Below, piece by piece: positions 8,689 through 18,531 of a stretch of 64,000 bases of DNA. Position 1 is the first letter of the stretch, and each line of letters begins with the position of its first letter. The position numbers and the translations under genes were made by a program. A model generated the notes under the pieces. The model was not told the origin of the DNA. It saw only the letters and a list, made by a program, of their open reading frames with translations, and did not search any database. The stretch comes from Haloarchaeobius iranensis (GTDB lineage: Archaea > Halobacteriota > Halobacteria > Halobacteriales > Natrialbaceae): contig NZ_FNIA01000006.1 of assembly GCF_900103505.1 (NCBI RefSeq), forward strand, positions 62,001 through 126,000, read 5' to 3'.

Positions 8689-9372
8689 TCAGTCCGCGCT
8701 GACGGCCTCTCGCTCGCGCTCCGCCTCGGCCTCGAGTTCGTCCTCCTCGGCCTCCTTCTTGTCCTTGATCTTCTTCATGCGGAAGATCTCCTCGCGCTCT
8801 TGCTCCTCGAGCTTCTGCTCGATGAACTCCTGGTTCTCCTTGAGCTCGGGGAGGAGCTTGAACTCCAGCGCGTTGACACGGCGCTTGGTCGTCTCGATCT
8901 CGGTGAGCATCTTCTTCATCGCCGTCTCGACCTCCGCGGCGAGGATGATGCTCTCCAGCAGTTCCTCGTAGGCCTCGGCGGCCTCGTCGATGCGGGCGGA
9001 CGTGCCCAGGACGCCGTAGCCACGCTCGCCCAGCGACTTCTTCACCTTCGAGGACTCGATCTGCGGGACGACGACGCCCATGATGTTGTTCGACTCGGTC
9101 GTGATCTCCGGGTGCTCCTTCAGCGCGGCCGCAGCCCCACGGACCGCGACGTCGCCCTCCATGGCCCGCGCCATGTTGATCTTCTTCTGGGCGGTGTCGT
9201 AGTCCGACTCCAGGTTCGAACGGACGTCCTGTGCCTCGTCGAGGATGTCCATGAACTCCATGATGAGGCCGTCGCGCTTCTGCTCCAGCGTGTCGTGGCC
9301 CCGCTCGGACAACTCGATGCGGTCCTCTATCGCCATCAAGTTCTTGCGAGTGGGCTTGACGTCCTTGGCCAT
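8689..9372 (-). CDS. atpD: A-type ATP synthase subunit D (central stalk)
   Basis: Subunit D is the coiled-coil axle that transmits rotation between the A3B3 head and the membrane ring. The 227-residue protein starts [25 protein letters not shown], typical of the family. Long N- and C-terminal helices form the antiparallel coiled coil, and the tail is highly charged. The ORF extends 50 codons upstream with no family resemblance, so the internal ATG is chosen. It is separated from atpB by about 0.9 kb holding an opposite-strand RDD gene, so it probably has its own promoter; TAAAGGGTTAAC on the minus strand lies about 30 nt upstream. Confidence 0.95.
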   Translation of the reverse strand: MAKDVKPTRKNLMAIEDRIELSERGHDTLEQKRDGLIMEFMDILDEAQDVRSNLESDYDTAQKKINMARAMEGDVAVRGAAAALKEHPEITTESNNIMGVVVPQIESSKVKKSLGERGYGVLGTSARIDEAAEAYEELLESIILAAEVETAMKKMLTEIETTKRRVNALEFKLLPELKENQEFIEQKLEEQEREEIFRMKKIKDKKEAEEDELEAEAEREREAVSAD

Positions 9373-9524
9373 TAGGTGAGGCTTGCGCGGCCAGCCTGTT
9401 AACCCTTTACGATTGTCCCCGTACGCGTGCGTACCGTGTGTGGAGGTGTTCGGGACGCGGTTCGACCTCGGTCGGACCGGTGAAGCAGAAGAGGTATGCT
9501 TCCACCCCACAGCACCACGCATTG

Positions 9525-9974
9525 ATGGAACAACATCCGTCTCCGGAGATGGACACGGTCCCCAGTGTGACGGGACCGCGATTGCAGGGGGTCCTCGTGG
9601 ACCACGCCATCGCGTGGGCTCTCATCGTCGCAGTCGCTTTCGTCGGCGTATTCCTCGTCCCGGACCCGACAGCACTCACGGGCATCCTCTTCCTTTCAGG
9701 CGTGCTGTACGTGCCCGTCTTCTTCCTCTACAAGACCGGGATGGAGGCGATCTACGGACGGACCCTCGGGAAAGCTGCTCGCGGGATAACCGTCCGGAGT
9801 TCGGATGGGTCCCCGTGTACCTGGCGGGGAGCCGTCGTCAGGAACGTCCTGCTCGTCGTCGACTTCGCCCCGACCATGTACCTGCTCGGCTGGTACGTCG
9901 CACGGCGGTCTGAGACGGGCCAACGGGTCGGCGACATCGCTGCGGACACCGTCGTCGTCCGTCAGGCCACGTAA
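9525..9974 (+). CDS. RDD-family membrane protein
   Basis: 149-residue integral membrane protein with the RDD pattern: a short N-terminus, two hydrophobic segments ([14 protein letters not shown] and [16 protein letters not shown]), the central [11 protein letters not shown] signature, a third segment near [22 protein letters not shown], and the terminal [15 protein letters not shown] proteins are poorly characterised; some have been linked to ion transport or osmotic adaptation. It lies between atpB and atpD in reverse orientation. The same frame stays open for 76 codons after its TAA. Confidence 0.8.
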   Translation: MEQHPSPEMDTVPSVTGPRLQGVLVDHAIAWALIVAVAFVGVFLVPDPTALTGILFLSGVLYVPVFFLYKTGMEAIYGRTLGKAARGITVRSSDGSPCTWRGAVVRNVLLVVDFAPTMYLLGWYVARRSETGQRVGDIAADTVVVRQAT

Positions 9975-10205
9975 CCCTCCAAGACGCACCGGTCAATCAG
10001 TTCGGATGCCGTCCGGACGGACCTATCCCAGGAACAGGTCGGCCAGGTCGCCGTCGGAGACCCCCTCGTACAGCTCGGCGTGGTCGGCCCGCCTGTGCTC
10101 TACGCGCTCATCCAGTCCGAAACGAGCGAGAGCGAGGTGCTGGACCGCGCCGACGCGGAACGGCAGGTCAGAAACGACACCGACGACGGCGACAGCCGGC
10201 GGTGA
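9975..10205 (+). pseudogene. Start-less coding-like remnant after the RDD gene
   Basis: In the RDD gene's own frame, the sequence runs open from the RDD stop to a TGA at 10203-10205. The reading is acidic and partly hydrophobic (QVGQVAVGDPLVQLGVVGPP, then VLYALIQSETSESEVLDRAD), with G/C-rich third positions in its second half. No ATG exists and the first GTG falls in the middle. It may be the lost tail of a longer ancestor or the remnant of a separate gene. This is inference from codon usage only. Confidence 0.35.
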
Positions 10206-10258
10206 CCGGACCCACCGCTGGTCGGCCGTCGAAACGGAGAGAGAGTAGAATCCCGAGT

Positions 10259-11668
10259 TCAGGCCTCGACGGCCTCTGCGTCTTCCTGGTAGTACTTCTC
10301 GATGAGCTCCTCGTCGACGCGGTTGAGCTCCGTCTTCGGGAGCGTCGAGAGGAGGTCCCAGCCGATGTTCAGCGTCTCGTCGATGTCGCGGTTCGTGTCG
10401 AAGCCCTGGTCGATGAACTCGGACTCGAACTGGTCCGCGAAGTCGAGGTACTTGTTGTCACGCTCGGACAGTGCCTCGCGACCGACGATGTTCACGAGGT
10501 CGCGCAGGTCCTGGCCCTCCGCGTACGCGGCGTAGAGCTGGTCGGAGACGCCACCGTGGTCCGCACGGGTGAGCCCCTCGCCGATACCGTCGTCCATCAG
10601 CCGGGAGAGGCTGGGCAGGACGTTGATCGGCGGCTTCAGGCCCTGGCTCTCCAGGTCGCGGTCCATCATGATCTGTCCCTCGGTGATGTAGCCGGTCAGG
10701 TCCGGAATCGGGTGCGTGTCGTCGTCACCCGGCATCGTGAGGATGGGGATCTGCGTGATGGAGCCCTCGACGCCCTTCAGGCGACCGGCGCGCTCGTACA
10801 GCTGCGCCAGGTCGGTGTACATGTATCCGGGGTAGCCACGGCGACCCGGGACCTCCTCGCGTGCGGCACCGATCTCGCGCAGTGCCTCACAGTAGTTGGT
10901 CATGTCCGTCAGGATGACGAGCACGTGGTACCCCTTGTCGAAGGCGAGGTACTCGGCGGTCGTCAGCGCCAGTCGCGGCGTGACCGTCCGCTCGACTGCG
11001 GGGTCGTCCGCGAGGTTCATGAAGACGACCGAGCGCTCCAGCGCACCGGTGCGCTCGAAGTCGTCCATGAACTCGTTCGCCTCCTCGGCGGTGATACCCA
11101 TCGCGCCGAAGACGACTGCGAACTCGGAGCCGCCGTCCTCGTCCTCGCCCTCGTCCTCCTCCGGCACGGTCGCCTGCCGGGCGATCTGGAGTGCGAGGTC
11201 GTTGTGCGGCAGCCCGGACGCCGAGAAGATCGGCAGCTTCTGGCCGCGCACCAGCGTGTTCATGCCGTCGATGCCGGAGATACCCGTCTGGATGAACTCC
11301 TCGGGGTACTCGCGAGCGTACGGGTTGATCGCCGCGCCGACGATGTCCCGACGCTCGTCGGGGACGATGTCCGGCCCACCGTCGATGGGGTTGCCGGAGC
11401 CGTCGAGCACCCGCCCGAGGAGGTCCTCGGTGACGGGCATCTTCATCGTCTCGCCCATGAAGCGGACGGACGAGTTCGTGTCGATACCCTCGGTTCCCTC
11501 GAACACCTGGATGGCCACGAGGCCACTGCTGGATTCGAGGATCTGACCGCGCTTGATGTCGCCGCTCGGGGTCTCGATCTCGACGATCTCGTCGTAGCCG
11601 ATATCCTCGTCGACCTCGGCGAACACCAGCGGACCGCTGATCTCCGTGATTGTCTGATACTCCTTCAT
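10259..11668 (-). CDS. atpB: A-type ATP synthase subunit B
   Basis: Non-catalytic regulatory subunit alternating with A in the cytoplasmic head; 469 residues, full length. Family landmarks are the opening [35 protein letters not shown], the [22 protein letters not shown] block, and [21 protein letters not shown]. The classic GxxxxGKT P-loop is absent, as expected for B. An acidic insert (around residues 165-175, [11 protein letters not shown]) fits a salt-in cytoplasm. The start is 2 nt after the atpA stop, so expression is coupled. Confidence 0.98.
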   Translation of the reverse strand: MKEYQTITEISGPLVFAEVDEDIGYDEIVEIETPSGDIKRGQILESSSGLVAIQVFEGTEGIDTNSSVRFMGETMKMPVTEDLLGRVLDGSGNPIDGGPDIVPDERRDIVGAAINPYAREYPEEFIQTGISGIDGMNTLVRGQKLPIFSASGLPHNDLALQIARQATVPEEDEGEDEDGGSEFAVVFGAMGITAEEANEFMDDFERTGALERSVVFMNLADDPAVERTVTPRLALTTAEYLAFDKGYHVLVILTDMTNYCEALREIGAAREEVPGRRGYPGYMYTDLAQLYERAGRLKGVEGSITQIPILTMPGDDDTHPIPDLTGYITEGQIMMDRDLESQGLKPPINVLPSLSRLMDDGIGEGLTRADHGGVSDQLYAAYAEGQDLRDLVNIVGREALSERDNKYLDFADQFESEFIDQGFDTNRDIDETLNIGWDLLSTLPKTELNRVDEELIEKYYQEDAEAVEA

Positions 11669-11670
11669 TG

Positions 11671-13440
11671 TTAGTACAGCTCCCGGAGCTGCTCCGTGAT
11701 GTCGGCCTCGAGCTCGTCGGTGAACTCCTCGGCCTCCTCGTCCTCAGTCGTCGCGATGCGGTTCAGCTGCGGTGCCGCGTCGATGTTCTGGATCTCCTCG
11801 ACCGGCACGCCGGCGTCGAGCGCCTCGAACGCCTCGTCGTTGAAGTGCTTGATCGCCGTGAGGATACCGTAGGTCTTCTCCGGCGGGCAGTACTGGTCGA
11901 CCTCGATGAACGCGTTCTGCTGGAGCCACGCCTCACGCAGGTAGCGCGCGACCTCGAGCGTCAGCTGCTGGTCCGGCGGCAGCGCGTCCTTGCCGACGAG
12001 CTGGACGATCTCCTGGAGCTCGCCCTCCTCGTCGAGGGTGTCGACGGCCCACTGCCGAACCTCGGGGTAGTCCTCCGCGACGTTCTCTCGGTACCAGGGA
12101 TCCAGCTGATCCTGGTACAGCGAGTACGACTCGTTCCAGTTGATGGCCGGGAAGTGCCGACGCTCCGCGAGGTCGGCGTCCAGCGCCCAGAACGTCTTGA
12201 CGATACGCAGCGTGTTCTGGGTGACCGGCTCGGAGAAGTCACCGCCCGGCGGCGAGACTGCCCCGATGACCGAGATGGAGCCCTCCGTGCCGTTGATGTT
12301 CTCGAAGTAGCCGGCCCGCTCGTAGAACTGCGAGAGGCGCGCGGCGAGGTACGCGGGGTAGCCCTCCTCGCCGGGCATCTCCTCCAGCCGGGAGGAGATC
12401 TCGCGCATGGCCTCGGCCCACCGCGAGGTGGAGTCGGCCATCAGCGCGACGTCGTAACCCATGTCGCGGTAGAACTCGGCGATGGTGATGCCCGTGTACA
12501 CACAGGACTCACGCGCCGCCACCGGCATGTTCGACGTGTTGGCGATGAGGCAAGTCCGTGCCATCAGCGCGTTCCCCGTCTGCGGGTCCGGCAGCTCGGG
12601 GAAGTCGTCGATGACCTCCGTCATCTCGTTGCCGCGCTCGCCGCAGCCGATGTAGACGACGATGTCCGCGTCCGAGAACTTCGCCAGACTCTGCTGCGTG
12701 ACTGTCTTCCCGGAGCCGAACGGGCCCGGAATCGCGGCCGTCCCACCCTTCGCGAGCGGGAACAGGCCGTCGAGGATGCGCTGGCCGGAGACCAGCGGCG
12801 TCGTCGGGGTCTGCTTGTCGGCGCTCGGTCGCGGCCGCCGGACGGGCCACTCCTGGCGCATCTGGATCTCCTCGCCGCTGTCCAACTCGGCGACCGGCTC
12901 CTCGACGGTGAAGTTGCCGGCCTCGATGGCCGTGACCTCGCCGCCGTCGTAGCCCGGCGGCACCATGACCTTGTGATCGATGGTGACGGTCTCCTCGACG
13001 ACACCGACAACGTCGCCGGGTTCGACCTCGTCACCGACCTCGACTTCCGGCTGGAACTCCCAGGTCTTCTCCAGGTCGATACCCGGCGCGTCGACACCGC
13101 GGTCGAGGAACGCCGAGTCCATCTTCTCCTGCAGGACGTCGAGCGGGCGCTGAACGCCGTCGTAGATTGTGTCCAGCATGCCCGGCCCGAGGTCCACGGA
13201 GAGCGGCTCGCCCGTGTTCTCGACGGGTTCGCCCGGCGCGACCGCCGAGGTCTCCTCGTACACCTGAATCGTGGACAGGTTCCCTTCGATTTCGATGACC
13301 TCGCCCATCAGGCCCTCGTCACCGACGTAGACGACGTCGTTCATCTTGGCCCCGAGGTCCGTGGCGGTCACGACCGGACCGCTCACGCTCTCGATGACGC
13401 CGTCCTCGCGAACGGCCTCCGAATCTGTTGCTTGGCTCAT
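11671..13440 (-). CDS. atpA: A-type ATP synthase catalytic subunit A
   Basis: Catalytic subunit, 589 residues. The P-loop [12 protein letters not shown] lies around residue 240, the catalytic glutamate region is [12 protein letters not shown], and the nucleotide-side motif [26 protein letters not shown] is intact. The bulge (non-homologous) region of A-type enzymes occupies about residues 110-190. No intein interrupts the P-loop, although inteins are known at this site in some archaea. It is the sixth-to-last gene of the operon and starts 3 nt after atpF ends. Confidence 0.98.
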   Translation of the reverse strand: MSQATDSEAVREDGVIESVSGPVVTATDLGAKMNDVVYVGDEGLMGEVIEIEGNLSTIQVYEETSAVAPGEPVENTGEPLSVDLGPGMLDTIYDGVQRPLDVLQEKMDSAFLDRGVDAPGIDLEKTWEFQPEVEVGDEVEPGDVVGVVEETVTIDHKVMVPPGYDGGEVTAIEAGNFTVEEPVAELDSGEEIQMRQEWPVRRPRPSADKQTPTTPLVSGQRILDGLFPLAKGGTAAIPGPFGSGKTVTQQSLAKFSDADIVVYIGCGERGNEMTEVIDDFPELPDPQTGNALMARTCLIANTSNMPVAARESCVYTGITIAEFYRDMGYDVALMADSTSRWAEAMREISSRLEEMPGEEGYPAYLAARLSQFYERAGYFENINGTEGSISVIGAVSPPGGDFSEPVTQNTLRIVKTFWALDADLAERRHFPAINWNESYSLYQDQLDPWYRENVAEDYPEVRQWAVDTLDEEGELQEIVQLVGKDALPPDQQLTLEVARYLREAWLQQNAFIEVDQYCPPEKTYGILTAIKHFNDEAFEALDAGVPVEEIQNIDAAPQLNRIATTEDEEAEEFTDELEADITEQLRELY

Positions 13441-13443
13441 GTA

Positions 13444-13767
13444 TCAGTCTTCCTCCATCAGGTCGATGCCGATGGCTCGTTTGATCTGTTCGCGCAGTCC
13501 GCTGCTCCCGGCGTCACCGCCGACGGTCACGAACGTCGGCTCGACGCTCGTGTCGACGATGCTGCGTGGTTCGCGCGAGAGGTAGTCGAGGTCCTCCGCG
13601 TGCATCACGACGATGCCGACCTCCTGGTCCCGCGCGACCGACCGGACGGCGTCGTCCAGCTCGTCCGACTTCTCCTCCGGCGTGATGTTCTCGAACTTCC
13701 GAACACCAGCCAGCCGGAATCCGGTGGTGAACTCCGGACTGCCGATGACGGCTATCTCCTGGCTCAT
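13444..13767 (-). CDS. atpF: A-type ATP synthase subunit F
   Basis: Small central-stalk regulatory subunit, 107 residues. It starts MSQEIAVIGSPEFTTGFRLAGV, the conserved F-subunit opening, forming a Rossmann-like core. A flexible C-terminal helix (REQIKRAIGIDLMEED) would contact the head. The ATG overlaps the atpC stop by 4 nt, so translation is coupled. Confidence 0.96.
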   Translation of the reverse strand: MSQEIAVIGSPEFTTGFRLAGVRKFENITPEEKSDELDDAVRSVARDQEVGIVVMHAEDLDYLSREPRSIVDTSVEPTFVTVGGDAGSSGLREQIKRAIGIDLMEED

Positions 13768-14825
13768 ATCGTGACCAGCTCCGCTTCGATCTCGTCCTCG
13801 TTCAGTCCCGCCTCCTTGCCGCGTGCGATGGCGCGGATGTTGTCGGTCTCCCGCTCCTTCGCGATGATGTACGCGAGAACCGGGGTTACCGATATCGGGA
13901 ACGAGTTCGAGAAGTGGTCCGCGTACTCCTGTAGCGCCGCGTCGAGCGCGTTCTCGAACCCGATGAGGCTCTCGGCCTCCTCCAGCTCGTTGAGCGCCGC
14001 GGACAGGTCGTCTCCGTACGCACTGTCGCGGATTCGGGCGACGAGTTCGTCGGTGTTCGTCACCAGCTGGGTCAGCTCGTCCGCGTCGAACAGCCGACCG
14101 CCCTCGATGAAGTACTCCGCGGGGTCGATGTCGGCCCCGCTGCGCGAGAGCCGGAGCGCGTTCCGGACGTTCCGGAAGTCGATCTCCGCCTGGAGGAACT
14201 CCAGGTAGAGCGCTGCCGGACTGTCGACGTCCGTCACCCGCCCGGCGTCGTCGAGCAGGTGCTCGTAGAACGCGCGGTCGACGGCGTTCTCGAGCGGGAC
14301 GAGTGCCTGCGTCTCCTGGTACTGCTCCAGTGCCTCGTCCAGCCCGGGCCCGAAGATGGTGCCCGAGCAGAGCTCGACGATGCCCTCGATGTCCTGCACC
14401 TCGAGGAGCCGTGCGAGGAACGCGTCGTCGAACTCGCCGGCCCGGATGAGGTCGGCCTCGATCTCCTCGCTCGCCGAGTCGGCGTACACGCCGCGCAGAA
14501 TCGTCTTCAGGTTCCACGCGTCGAACTTGCGCAGGTACGCCGCGAGCTGGTCGTACAGCTGCCCACCCGACCAGTCGAGGATGTCCTCGAAGTGCTTCGC
14601 GAGGTTGCGGTTCAGCGCGTACTCGATGAGGTCGACGCCGCTGTAGCGGGAGCCGAGTGCGTTCATCTCGGTCTCGTACTCGGACTCCTCCATGTAGCGG
14701 GCGATCTCACCGGTCCCCATGCGGACGAGCTTGCGGTAGTCCTCGTCGTCGTAGAGCTTCGCACGACGCGCTCTGACCCGGGCGTTGACGTACTCCGGAT
14801 TGGAACCGCTGTCGCTCTTGCTCAT
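13764..14825 (-). CDS. atpC: A-type ATP synthase subunit C (d-type)
   Basis: Funnel-shaped all-helical subunit that docks the central stalk on the proteolipid ring, 353 residues. Family words include YVNARVRARRAKL near the start, EYALNRNLAKHFEDIL, and the C-terminal PVLAYIIAKERETDNIRAIARGK. Its start overlaps the end of atpE by 4 nt. Confidence 0.97.
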   Translation of the reverse strand: MSKSDSGSNPEYVNARVRARRAKLYDDEDYRKLVRMGTGEIARYMEESEYETEMNALGSRYSGVDLIEYALNRNLAKHFEDILDWSGGQLYDQLAAYLRKFDAWNLKTILRGVYADSASEEIEADLIRAGEFDDAFLARLLEVQDIEGIVELCSGTIFGPGLDEALEQYQETQALVPLENAVDRAFYEHLLDDAGRVTDVDSPAALYLEFLQAEIDFRNVRNALRLSRSGADIDPAEYFIEGGRLFDADELTQLVTNTDELVARIRDSAYGDDLSAALNELEEAESLIGFENALDAALQEYADHFSNSFPISVTPVLAYIIAKERETDNIRAIARGKEAGLNEDEIEAELVTI

Positions 14826-15406
14826 TGCTCGTCGAACAGTCGGGTGCTGATTTCCTTGAGTTCGTCCTCCCAGACGTCCTCGACCACCGAGTCGAACGTG
14901 TTGTTGACTCGGAGGCGGCTCTCATCACTCTCGACGACCACGCCGCCGAGGCAGTCGTACTCGCCGGCCCACTCGTAGCCGTCGTAGTCGGCGAGTATCT
15001 CCTCGACGAGCGCCTGGTCGTCGGCGCGGCCGTGGACGAGGACGCCGTCGGCGTCCTCGAACTCCGTCGCGGCGTCGTCGAGCAGCGCACGGGTCAGCTC
15101 CTCGCGGTCCTCGCCCTCGAGGTCGACGATGGCCTCCTCGACGGAGTCACGGACCGATTCGAGCACGTCCCGGCGCGCCTCGAGGCGCATCTGCTTGGCC
15201 TCGAGCTTCGCGCTCGACAGTTCGCGTTCGCGTTCCTGTTCGACGTTCCGTTCCGCCCGGCGCTCGGCCGCTTCGAGGGTCTCCTCGGCGTCCGCCTCCG
15301 CCGCCTCGACGAGCGACTCGGCCTCCGCTTCGCCCTCTCCGCGGATTTCCTCCGCACGCGCGCGGGCTTCCTCTCGTATGTCCTCAACGACTGTTTCCAA
15401 GGTCAT
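14822..15406 (-). CDS. atpE: A-type ATP synthase subunit E (peripheral stalk)
   Basis: Peripheral stalk subunit, 194 residues. The first 95 are a long acidic coiled coil that pairs with subunit H. The globular C-terminal domain carries YDCLGGVVVESDESRLRVNNTFD, the family signature. The gene sits 19 nt after atpK. Confidence 0.97.
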   Translation of the reverse strand: MTLETVVEDIREEARARAEEIRGEGEAEAESLVEAAEADAEETLEAAERRAERNVEQERERELSSAKLEAKQMRLEARRDVLESVRDSVEEAIVDLEGEDREELTRALLDDAATEFEDADGVLVHGRADDQALVEEILADYDGYEWAGEYDCLGGVVVESDESRLRVNNTFDSVVEDVWEDELKEISTRLFDEQ

Positions 15407-15425
15407 TGTAAGAAGGGGGAACGGT

Positions 15426-15719
15426 TTAGACGAAGAGCGCGACGAGCGCGAAGATCGCCAGGGTCTCCGGCAGGACCGTCAGGAAGACGGCGATACCCGT
15501 ACTGATGGAGTCCTCGGCGAGTGCGCCGACGGCGGCTGCACCGATACCACGCTCGGCGTACCCTGCGCCGATCGCTGCGAGGCCGATACCGATCGCGGCG
15601 GCACCCTTCTGGGTGAGCGCGGGCTGGGCGTTCCCGTTGAGTACCTCCTCCTGCATCGGCAGGAAGTTTGCGACACTGTCCATTGTGAGCATACCGGCGT
15701 CGGCGAGAGCTTCGAACAT
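15426..15719 (-). CDS. atpK: ATP synthase proteolipid subunit K (c ring)
   Basis: Ion-translocating ring subunit, 97 residues with two membrane helices: a glycine/alanine-rich first helix (KGAAAIGIGLAAIGAGYAERGIG) and a second (IAVFLTVLPETLAIFALVALFV). The proton-binding glutamate is in LPETLAIF. The hairpin is preceded by about 35 extra residues. Unlike other genes in the operon it has a clear Shine-Dalgarno GGAGGT 10 nt before the ATG and its own TATA element, suiting a subunit needed in many copies. Confidence 0.95.
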   Translation of the reverse strand: MFEALADAGMLTMDSVANFLPMQEEVLNGNAQPALTQKGAAAIGIGLAAIGAGYAERGIGAAAVGALAEDSISTGIAVFLTVLPETLAIFALVALFV

Positions 15720-15729
15720 GATTTCGTGT

Positions 15730-15771
15730 ACCTCCGAACAGGTGGTACTTCACCCTACGGCCTTCATAAAA
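15730..15771 (-). promoter_or_regulatory. Internal promoter and strong RBS for atpK
   Basis: On the minus strand, TTTTATGA (15771-15764) has the position and composition of a TATA element. Transcription would start near 15740, leaving a short leader that contains GGAGGT (15735-15730), 10 nt upstream of the atpK ATG. The atpI-atpK gap is about 180 nt, while all later junctions up to atpB are 20 nt or less. Extra transcripts from here would raise c-ring subunit supply. Confidence 0.55.
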
Positions 15772-15900
15772 CTTCCCAAAAGAAACCGCCGAAATCGCCG
15801 CTCTAAACGCTAATTGGCGGGTTCCAGGGGGATTATAGTTTCGATTGGCGGTGGCTATCGGCGCAAGCGAACAGGAAGAATCGTGAGGAAAGGCCGCGGC

Positions 15901-18090
15901 TCAGTCCTCGGTCGTGAACTCCCGCTCGTAGCCGAACGGGTCGAACGTCCGACCATCGCCGTCGTAGAACTTGTCGAAGAACTCGACGTACTCGAGACGG
16001 ATTCCCTGCAGGCCGGCGCTGGTGATGCCGAGCAGGAGCACGGCGAAGTGACCCACGACGAGGATGACGACGCCGATGAGCGCCATCGCGATGCCGCCGT
16101 GGAGCAGCCCGCCGAACATGATGTCGGCGACCTCGTAGTGGTGGTACTCGATACCCGTCTGGCTCGGCATGCCGCCGGTCCCGAAGTGCCAGGCACCGTG
16201 GGAGTCCTCCCAGGCGCCGAAGAACAGGAGGTTGACGACGAACGCCATCCCCGCCTTCGCCAGCAGCACCGCGGCGAGCCGGAAGTACGAGAGCACGTTG
16301 ACGAGCACGTTGACGCTCTCGAGCGGGCCGACGACCAGCCCGGGCACGCCCATGTGCTGGAACTCGCCGTAGGTCATCACGACGAGGCCGAGCGCGAACA
16401 TCCCGAGGCCGAGGAACGCGGCGGATTCGGGCAGTCCGGTGTAGCCGAGGTTGTAGGCGGCGCCCTCACCACCGAGCGTGTTGAACAGGAACGACGGCTT
16501 GATTCCCTCGGCGGCCGTGCTGAGGATGGCCAGCCAGAGCCCGAGCATCATCGTCAGCCACGAGAGGTCCTCGTAGAGGACCTCCTCGATGCCGTGGCTG
16601 AGGTTGTTGACCACGCCCGAGAAGTACCCGAGCGTCATGTGTGCCAGCCCGGCGAGCACGCTGACGAACAGCCACGTCTGGGCGTACCGCGAGTAGGTCG
16701 GCTGCAGTCCCTTGTGCATCGGTGGCTTGCCGTTGAACAGCACCTCGCCGAGGACGTGTAGTCCGAATATCTCGCCGTACAGCACGCCGAACAGCATCGT
16801 GAACGCACCGGCCCAGATGCCGATGCCACCGAGCGCGCGGATGGCGTCGCTGTCGAACCGGCTGTACATGAAGAAGCCGGCCGCTGCGTAGAGAATCCCG
16901 TAGCCGAGGTCCCCGATCATGAACCCGAAGAACGCCGGGAACGTGAGCATGATGAAGAACGTCGGGTCCAGCTCGTCGTAGCTCGGGAGCCCGACCATCT
17001 TCGTCAGCAGCTCGAACGGCTCCGCGGGGCCGACGTTCTCCTGCATCGTCGGCGGCGAGTCGTTCATCGTGACGACGCCGCCGTCGGTCGCGGCCGTCTT
17101 CCCGGAGCTCTCGCCCTCAGGCGCGACGTGCTCGGTGCTCGTCGCCTGGCCGTCGCGGTACTTGGCGCGCTCGATCTCGTCGACGTCGACGCGGTCCCCG
17201 ACCACGTCGGCGAGCTCGGCCTTCAGGTGGTCGACCTCCTCGGTCGGAATCCAGCCCTCGGCGACGAACGCGCTCTCGGTCGTCGCGAACTGGAGCGGCG
17301 CTTCGGACTTCTGGACGTCGATGGTGAGACGCTCCTCGGCGGCCAGCAGGAAGCCCGCGGCGTCGAGTCGCAGGTCGCCGATCTCGTCCTCGATGGTCGA
17401 GAGCTTCGACTCGAGCTGCTGCTTGCGGTGGCGGAGCTGCTCGATGTACTCCGCAGCGTTGCCCTCCGCGTCCGGAACCTCCGTCCGCGTGAAGCTCGCC
17501 TGCACGAGCAGGTCGTCGAGGATGCTCTCACGTGCGTTGGACTCGGGGTAGGCGAAGACGGCGACGAGCTGGTCTCCGGTCTCGATGTCGAACGAGCGGA
17601 TCGCCTTCGAGTCAGCGAGCACGCGGCGCACTGCCGCCGGGTCGCCCTGACCGACGGCGACCTCCAGCGAGTCGTAGCCCGAGAGCAGGTCCAGGGGAAC
17701 GCCGAGCGCCGTGAACGGCTCGACCTCGTCGATCTCCTCCTCGACCTCGCGGAGCTCGCTCTCGACCTCGTTCCGGCGGTCGTCGAGGTCGTTGGCCTCG
17801 GTCCGGATCTCCTCGAGCTCCTCGTCGAGCGCCTCGTCGGTGACGATGCGGCTCGGTCCGGCTTCGTCCCGGTCGACGTCGAGGATGCTCTCGAGGGAGC
17901 GGACCGTCACGAGCTTCTCGGACGCGTCGTCCGCGTCCGAACGGGGCGTCCCGTTGTCGAACCCCTCCCAGGAACCGTCGTAGTCGCTCAGGTGGACCCG
18001 GTTGAGGTCGTGTACCGTCTCGATGACCGGGTCCATGACCGCCTTGGACCCCGTCACCGAGACCTTGCTCATCTGCTCAGGTCTGAGCAT
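15901..18090 (-). CDS. atpI: A-type ATP synthase subunit I (a-subunit)
   Basis: Membrane stator subunit with the proton half-channels, 729 residues. About 380 N-terminal residues are soluble with two coiled-coil arms (DEELEEIRTEANDLDDRR and RKQQLESKLSTIEDEIGDL). The rest has seven or eight membrane helices, including ATMTFGxx-like ISYFRLAAVLLAKAGMAFVV with the functional arginine. ATG at 18090 overlaps atpH by 14 nt; MSKVSVTG at 18072 is an alternative that avoids the overlap. It is the second gene of the operon. Confidence 0.96.
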   Translation of the reverse strand: MLRPEQMSKVSVTGSKAVMDPVIETVHDLNRVHLSDYDGSWEGFDNGTPRSDADDASEKLVTVRSLESILDVDRDEAGPSRIVTDEALDEELEEIRTEANDLDDRRNEVESELREVEEEIDEVEPFTALGVPLDLLSGYDSLEVAVGQGDPAAVRRVLADSKAIRSFDIETGDQLVAVFAYPESNARESILDDLLVQASFTRTEVPDAEGNAAEYIEQLRHRKQQLESKLSTIEDEIGDLRLDAAGFLLAAEERLTIDVQKSEAPLQFATTESAFVAEGWIPTEEVDHLKAELADVVGDRVDVDEIERAKYRDGQATSTEHVAPEGESSGKTAATDGGVVTMNDSPPTMQENVGPAEPFELLTKMVGLPSYDELDPTFFIMLTFPAFFGFMIGDLGYGILYAAAGFFMYSRFDSDAIRALGGIGIWAGAFTMLFGVLYGEIFGLHVLGEVLFNGKPPMHKGLQPTYSRYAQTWLFVSVLAGLAHMTLGYFSGVVNNLSHGIEEVLYEDLSWLTMMLGLWLAILSTAAEGIKPSFLFNTLGGEGAAYNLGYTGLPESAAFLGLGMFALGLVVMTYGEFQHMGVPGLVVGPLESVNVLVNVLSYFRLAAVLLAKAGMAFVVNLLFFGAWEDSHGAWHFGTGGMPSQTGIEYHHYEVADIMFGGLLHGGIAMALIGVVILVVGHFAVLLLGITSAGLQGIRLEYVEFFDKFYDGDGRTFDPFGYEREFTTED

Positions 18091-18409
18091 GTACCTCCTC
18101 CTGGAAGGTCTCGAGGACGTACGCGACGACGTCGTCGACGCGACCGTCGGCGCGTTCGCGAAGCTCCTCGCGCTCGGCTTCGCCCTCCTCGAGGATGCGG
18201 TCGCGTTCCGCCTCGATTTCTTCTCTGGCCTCTTCGAGCCGCTGCTCTTCGAGCTCGCGTGCCTCCTCCTCCGCCTCCTGACGGATCTCGTCGGCGCGCT
18301 TTCGAGCCTCGGCGATACGGTCGTCGCGGTCGGCCTCCGCCTCGGCGACGATCTCGTCGGCCGCTGTCTCGGCCTCCTTTATTTCTTCGAGAACCTCTGG
18401 CCTCGGCAT
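18077..18409 (-). CDS. atpH: A-type ATP synthase subunit H (peripheral stalk)
   Basis: First gene of the operon, 110 residues, almost entirely one acidic coiled coil (from EVLEEIKEAETAADEIVAEA to ELRERADGRVDDVVAYVLETF). It should pair with subunit E to form the outer stalks. Length and order match the haloarchaeal H-I-K-E-C-F-A-B-D arrangement. Confidence 0.93.
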   Translation of the reverse strand: MPRPEVLEEIKEAETAADEIVAEAEADRDDRIAEARKRADEIRQEAEEEARELEEQRLEEAREEIEAERDRILEEGEAEREELRERADGRVDDVVAYVLETFQEEVHAQT

Positions 18410-18440
18410 GGATTGAACAGTCGAGAGTTTACACAGCGCC

Positions 18441-18447
18441 TATAAGG
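18441..18447 (-). promoter_or_regulatory. TATA element of the atp operon
   Basis: CCTTATA on the minus strand lies 32-38 nt before the atpH ATG, which places the transcript start about 7 nt before the ATG. The leader would be very short, as is common in haloarchaea. Confidence 0.5.
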
Positions 18448-18531
18448 TAGTTGCGAAAGGTGTCTGCCGCGTGGACGGCCGATTCGCGTCGTCACGACAG
18501 AACTTTGTGCCGACGTTCCCAAGCCCCGCCA

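Noticed and set aside
11671-13440. Intein in atpA
   Set aside because: The P-loop region reads through without insertion and the protein has the standard length.
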